Assembly (NCBI GenBank): GCA_016209865.1
Contig: JACQVL010000174.1
Coordinates: 1 to 24,688 of the forward strand
Origin: Candidatus Latescibacterota bacterium
GTDB taxonomy: Bacteria; JAAXHH01; JACQVL01
Direction of reading: 5' to 3'
Length of the DNA stretch: 24,688 nt
The stretch's first letter is position 1. Every line of letters starts with the position of its first letter. Below, in pieces: positions 24,598 through 24,688 of the stretch. Made by a program: the position numbers and the translations under genes. The notes below the pieces were generated by a model. It did not search any database, was not told the DNA's origin, and saw only the letters and a list, made by a program, of their open reading frames with translations.

Positions 24598-24688
24598 GAA
24601 CGAGGCGGATACGTGCCGGACGTACGTCCTCCCAAAGCTGATGGCCGCCGGCTGGGACAACGATCCCCATTCCTTCACGGAGCAGAAG
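24598..24688 (+). CDS. hsdR: Type I restriction enzyme HsdR subunit, N-terminal fragment (cut by window edge)
   Basis: Only 30 codons are present. They begin MNEADTCRTYVLPKLMAAGW and continue DNDPHSFTEQK. From memory this is the characteristic opening of EcoEI-type HsdR proteins, where a nuclease domain precedes the DEAD/DEAH translocase. Such subunits cleave unmodified foreign DNA together with HsdM and HsdS. Neither partner is inside the window, so they would be expected to the right. AAGGATG lies about 7 nt before the ATG at 24598. The gene follows a repeat-dense spacer, which fits an insertion boundary. With only the first 30 residues visible, integrity of the gene cannot be judged. Confidence 0.75.

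Noticed and set aside
24467-24670. Short minus-strand frames before hsdR
   Set aside because: No family resemblance or ribosome site, and they overlap the hsdR start. They are not supported as genes.

Overview
The window is GC-rich, densely coding bacterial DNA. A TolC-type outer membrane channel, a lipoprotein adaptor, an RND pump and a TonB-like protein point to a Gram-negative (diderm) organism. No rRNA or marker gene fixes the lineage. The intergenic spacers carry several families of short phrase-like repeats (G-rich GGGGTT phrases, AAGGACGAAGG phrases, ACAAAGGACACAAAG phrases, CAATCGACAATCGG tandems). From memory these recall NC10/Methylomirabilota- and Nitrospirota-type genomes. That placement is a weak inference.

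Region 1 (1-15757, all leftward) holds nine genes with gaps of 75 nt or less, two of them overlapping. In transcription order they are: a SAM methyltransferase; a GH39-like (clan GH-A) glycosidase with an F5/8C-like domain; a mutarotase-like beta-sandwich protein with a C-terminal glutamine-amidotransferase-like domain; a GH36/GH27-like TIM-barrel protein; an ABC ATPase; a large ABC-2 permease fused to a degenerate M1-aminopeptidase domain and a golvesin-like C-terminal domain; then TolC, a membrane-fusion lipoprotein and an RND pump cut by the left edge. The three carbohydrate-active proteins have no visible signal peptide, so they look cytoplasmic. The last three genes form a tripartite efflux system. 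The ATPase and the fusion permease form a separate ABC exporter or effector.

Region 2 (15758-18071) has a truncated DapA/dihydrodipicolinate-synthase-family remnant on the + strand. It is followed by three leftward housekeeping or accessory genes: larE (sulfur transferase, own sigma70-like promoter, three-cysteine type), a CoA-binding Rossmann protein (GTG start) and a dual-specificity phosphatase.

Region 3 (18172-24341, rightward) starts at a good sigma70-like promoter and carries trpS (with a predicted Fe-S cysteine motif), a TonB-like protein, an FlK-like thioesterase, a crotonase with one of the two usual catalytic glutamates missing, an AMP-forming acyl-CoA ligase and an EamA/DMT transporter. 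The thioesterase, crotonase and ligase look like a small acyl-CoA module. At the right edge the first 30 codons of a type I restriction HsdR subunit begin.

The most unusual features are the ABC permease/pseudo-peptidase/golvesin fusion, the uncharacterised cytoplasmic glycosidase cassette joined to an export array, and a G-quadruplex-capable repeat. That repeat sits in sense orientation at the stop codon of two genes and just past the stop of a third. No CRISPR array, tRNA, rRNA, insertion sequence or convincing rho-independent terminator was seen.
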